Program-made: the position numbers and the translations under genes
Notes under the pieces: generated by a model
What the model was told of the DNA's origin: nothing
The model's input: only the letters and a program-made list of their open reading frames with translations
Databases searched by the model: none
In this document: in pieces, positions 5,252 through 5,834 of the stretch
Numbering within the stretch: the stretch's first letter is position 1
How the letters are laid out: each line of letters opens with the position of its first letter
Origin: an uncultured bacterium
GTDB lineage: Bacteria; Patescibacteriota; Gracilibacteria; UBA4473
Direction: 5' to 3'
Assembly (NCBI GenBank): GCA_947311285.1
Contig: CAMZKS010000006.1
Location: forward strand, 1-5,834
DNA length: 5,834 bases

Positions 5252-5256
5252 AATGA

Positions 5257-5834
5257 ATGTCTAAATTTATCTTTGTTACTGGTGGTGTATGTAGCTCTCT
5301 TGGGAAAGGCATTGTAGCTTCCAGTGTGGCGGCGATTTTAAAGTCTGCTGGGCAAAAAGTTGCTATTATGAAATTGGATCCTTACTTAAATGTTGATCCA
5401 GGCACGATGAGCCCCTTTCAACATGGGGAAGTATTTGTGTTAGAAGATGGAAGCGAGACGGATTTAGATTTAGGACATTATGAACGCTTTATTGACACCC
5501 CATTAAGTGGTGTTTGCACTGTTACGACCGGACGTGTTTATAGTGAAGTGTTAGAAGAAGAACGAGAAGGGAAATATTTAGGAGGAACTATCCAGGTTGT
5601 ACCGCATATTACCGGTAAAATTATCCAAAAAGTGGAGGAAGCGGCTAAGAAAATGGAGATAGATGTGTTAGTGGTAGAAATCGGCGGAACGGTGGGGGAC
5701 ATTGAGGGGGAGCCATTCATTGAGGTTATTCGGCAAATGAAGAATAAGTATAAAAGTGACCTAGTGTCATTACATTTAACGTTGCTGCCTTACTTAGCGG
5801 CTTCAGGAGAACTTAAAACAAAACCAACACAACT
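5257..5834 (+). CDS. pyrG: CTP synthase, N-terminal part (cut by window edge)
   Basis: PyrG makes CTP from UTP, ATP and glutamine, the last step of pyrimidine nucleotide synthesis in the cytoplasm. The window holds the first 192 codons of a protein that is usually about 535-550 residues. This is most of the amidoligase (synthetase) domain; the rest of it and the glutamine amidotransferase domain lie beyond the edge. The start MSKFIFVTGGVCSSLGKG carries the P-loop-like motif with K17 (V of the usual GGVVSS is Cys). MKLDPYLNVDPGTMSPFQHGE (38-58) holds K39, and ETDLDLGHYERF (67-78) holds D71, a Mg-ATP ligand. VEIGGTVGDIE holds E141, the second metal ligand, and YLAASGELKTKPTQ near the edge is the conserved UTP/CTP-site region. 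The ATG at 5253 in another frame stops after three codons and is not the start. The reading frame is open to the edge with no damage. Confidence 0.97.
   Translation, partial: MSKFIFVTGGVCSSLGKGIVASSVAAILKSAGQKVAIMKLDPYLNVDPGTMSPFQHGEVFVLEDGSETDLDLGHYERFIDTPLSGVCTVTTGRVYSEVLEEEREGKYLGGTIQVVPHITGKIIQKVEEAAKKMEIDVLVVEIGGTVGDIEGEPFIEVIRQMKNKYKSDLVSLHLTLLPYLAASGELKTKPTQ

Overview
The window is an ordinary, gene-dense bacterial chromosome segment with an AT-leaning base composition. It uses the standard bacterial code: genes end in TAA, TAG and TGA, and no in-frame TGA has to be read through. Six protein genes lie on the + strand: a membrane-anchored NodB-like deacetylase, tgt, a WbaZ-like glycosyltransferase, rpiB, ssb, and the first 192 codons of pyrG, which runs off the right edge. 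One small minus-strand gene candidate, not obvious from long ORFs, sits between tgt and the glycosyltransferase. Weak or absent Shine-Dalgarno signals, -10-like boxes directly before start codons, a divergent Tgt with a large loop insertion and the mix of housekeeping genes would suit a member of the Patescibacteria (candidate phyla radiation). This placement is an inference, not shown by any single marker.

Layout: 33-1106, deacetylase-like protein with an N-terminal anchor. 1167-2369, tgt (tRNA-guanine transglycosylase). 2370-2793 is a 424-base stretch without a long gene. It holds a convergent, probably bidirectional terminator just after tgt, an imperfect hairpin, a minus-strand ORF for a 50-residue single-span protein, and that ORF's extended -10 promoter followed by A/T tracts. 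2794-3939, GT4 glycosyltransferase, with a perfect 20-bp palindrome inside its fifth to nineteenth codons' neighbourhood (2831-2850). 3940-4077 holds two short palindromes and a -10 box placed for leaderless rpiB. 4078-4509, rpiB. 4510-4616 holds a stem-loop and a doubtful 28-codon ORF. 4617-5048, ssb. 5049-5256 carries two successive terminator-like hairpins and then a -10-like box at the pyrG start. 5257-5834, pyrG, partial.

Functionally the genes do not form one pathway. The deacetylase and glycosyltransferase point to cell-envelope polysaccharide work; tgt modifies tRNA anticodons; rpiB, ssb and pyrG serve pentose phosphate metabolism, DNA replication/repair and CTP supply. The terminators and separate promoter-like sites suggest mostly independent transcription units rather than one operon. 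I see no CRISPR array, transposase, tRNA or rRNA, and no recognisable defence system. The least explained part is the minus-strand unit at about 2368-2680, where the small ORF may be the front half of a roughly 71-residue protein interrupted by a one-base frameshift.
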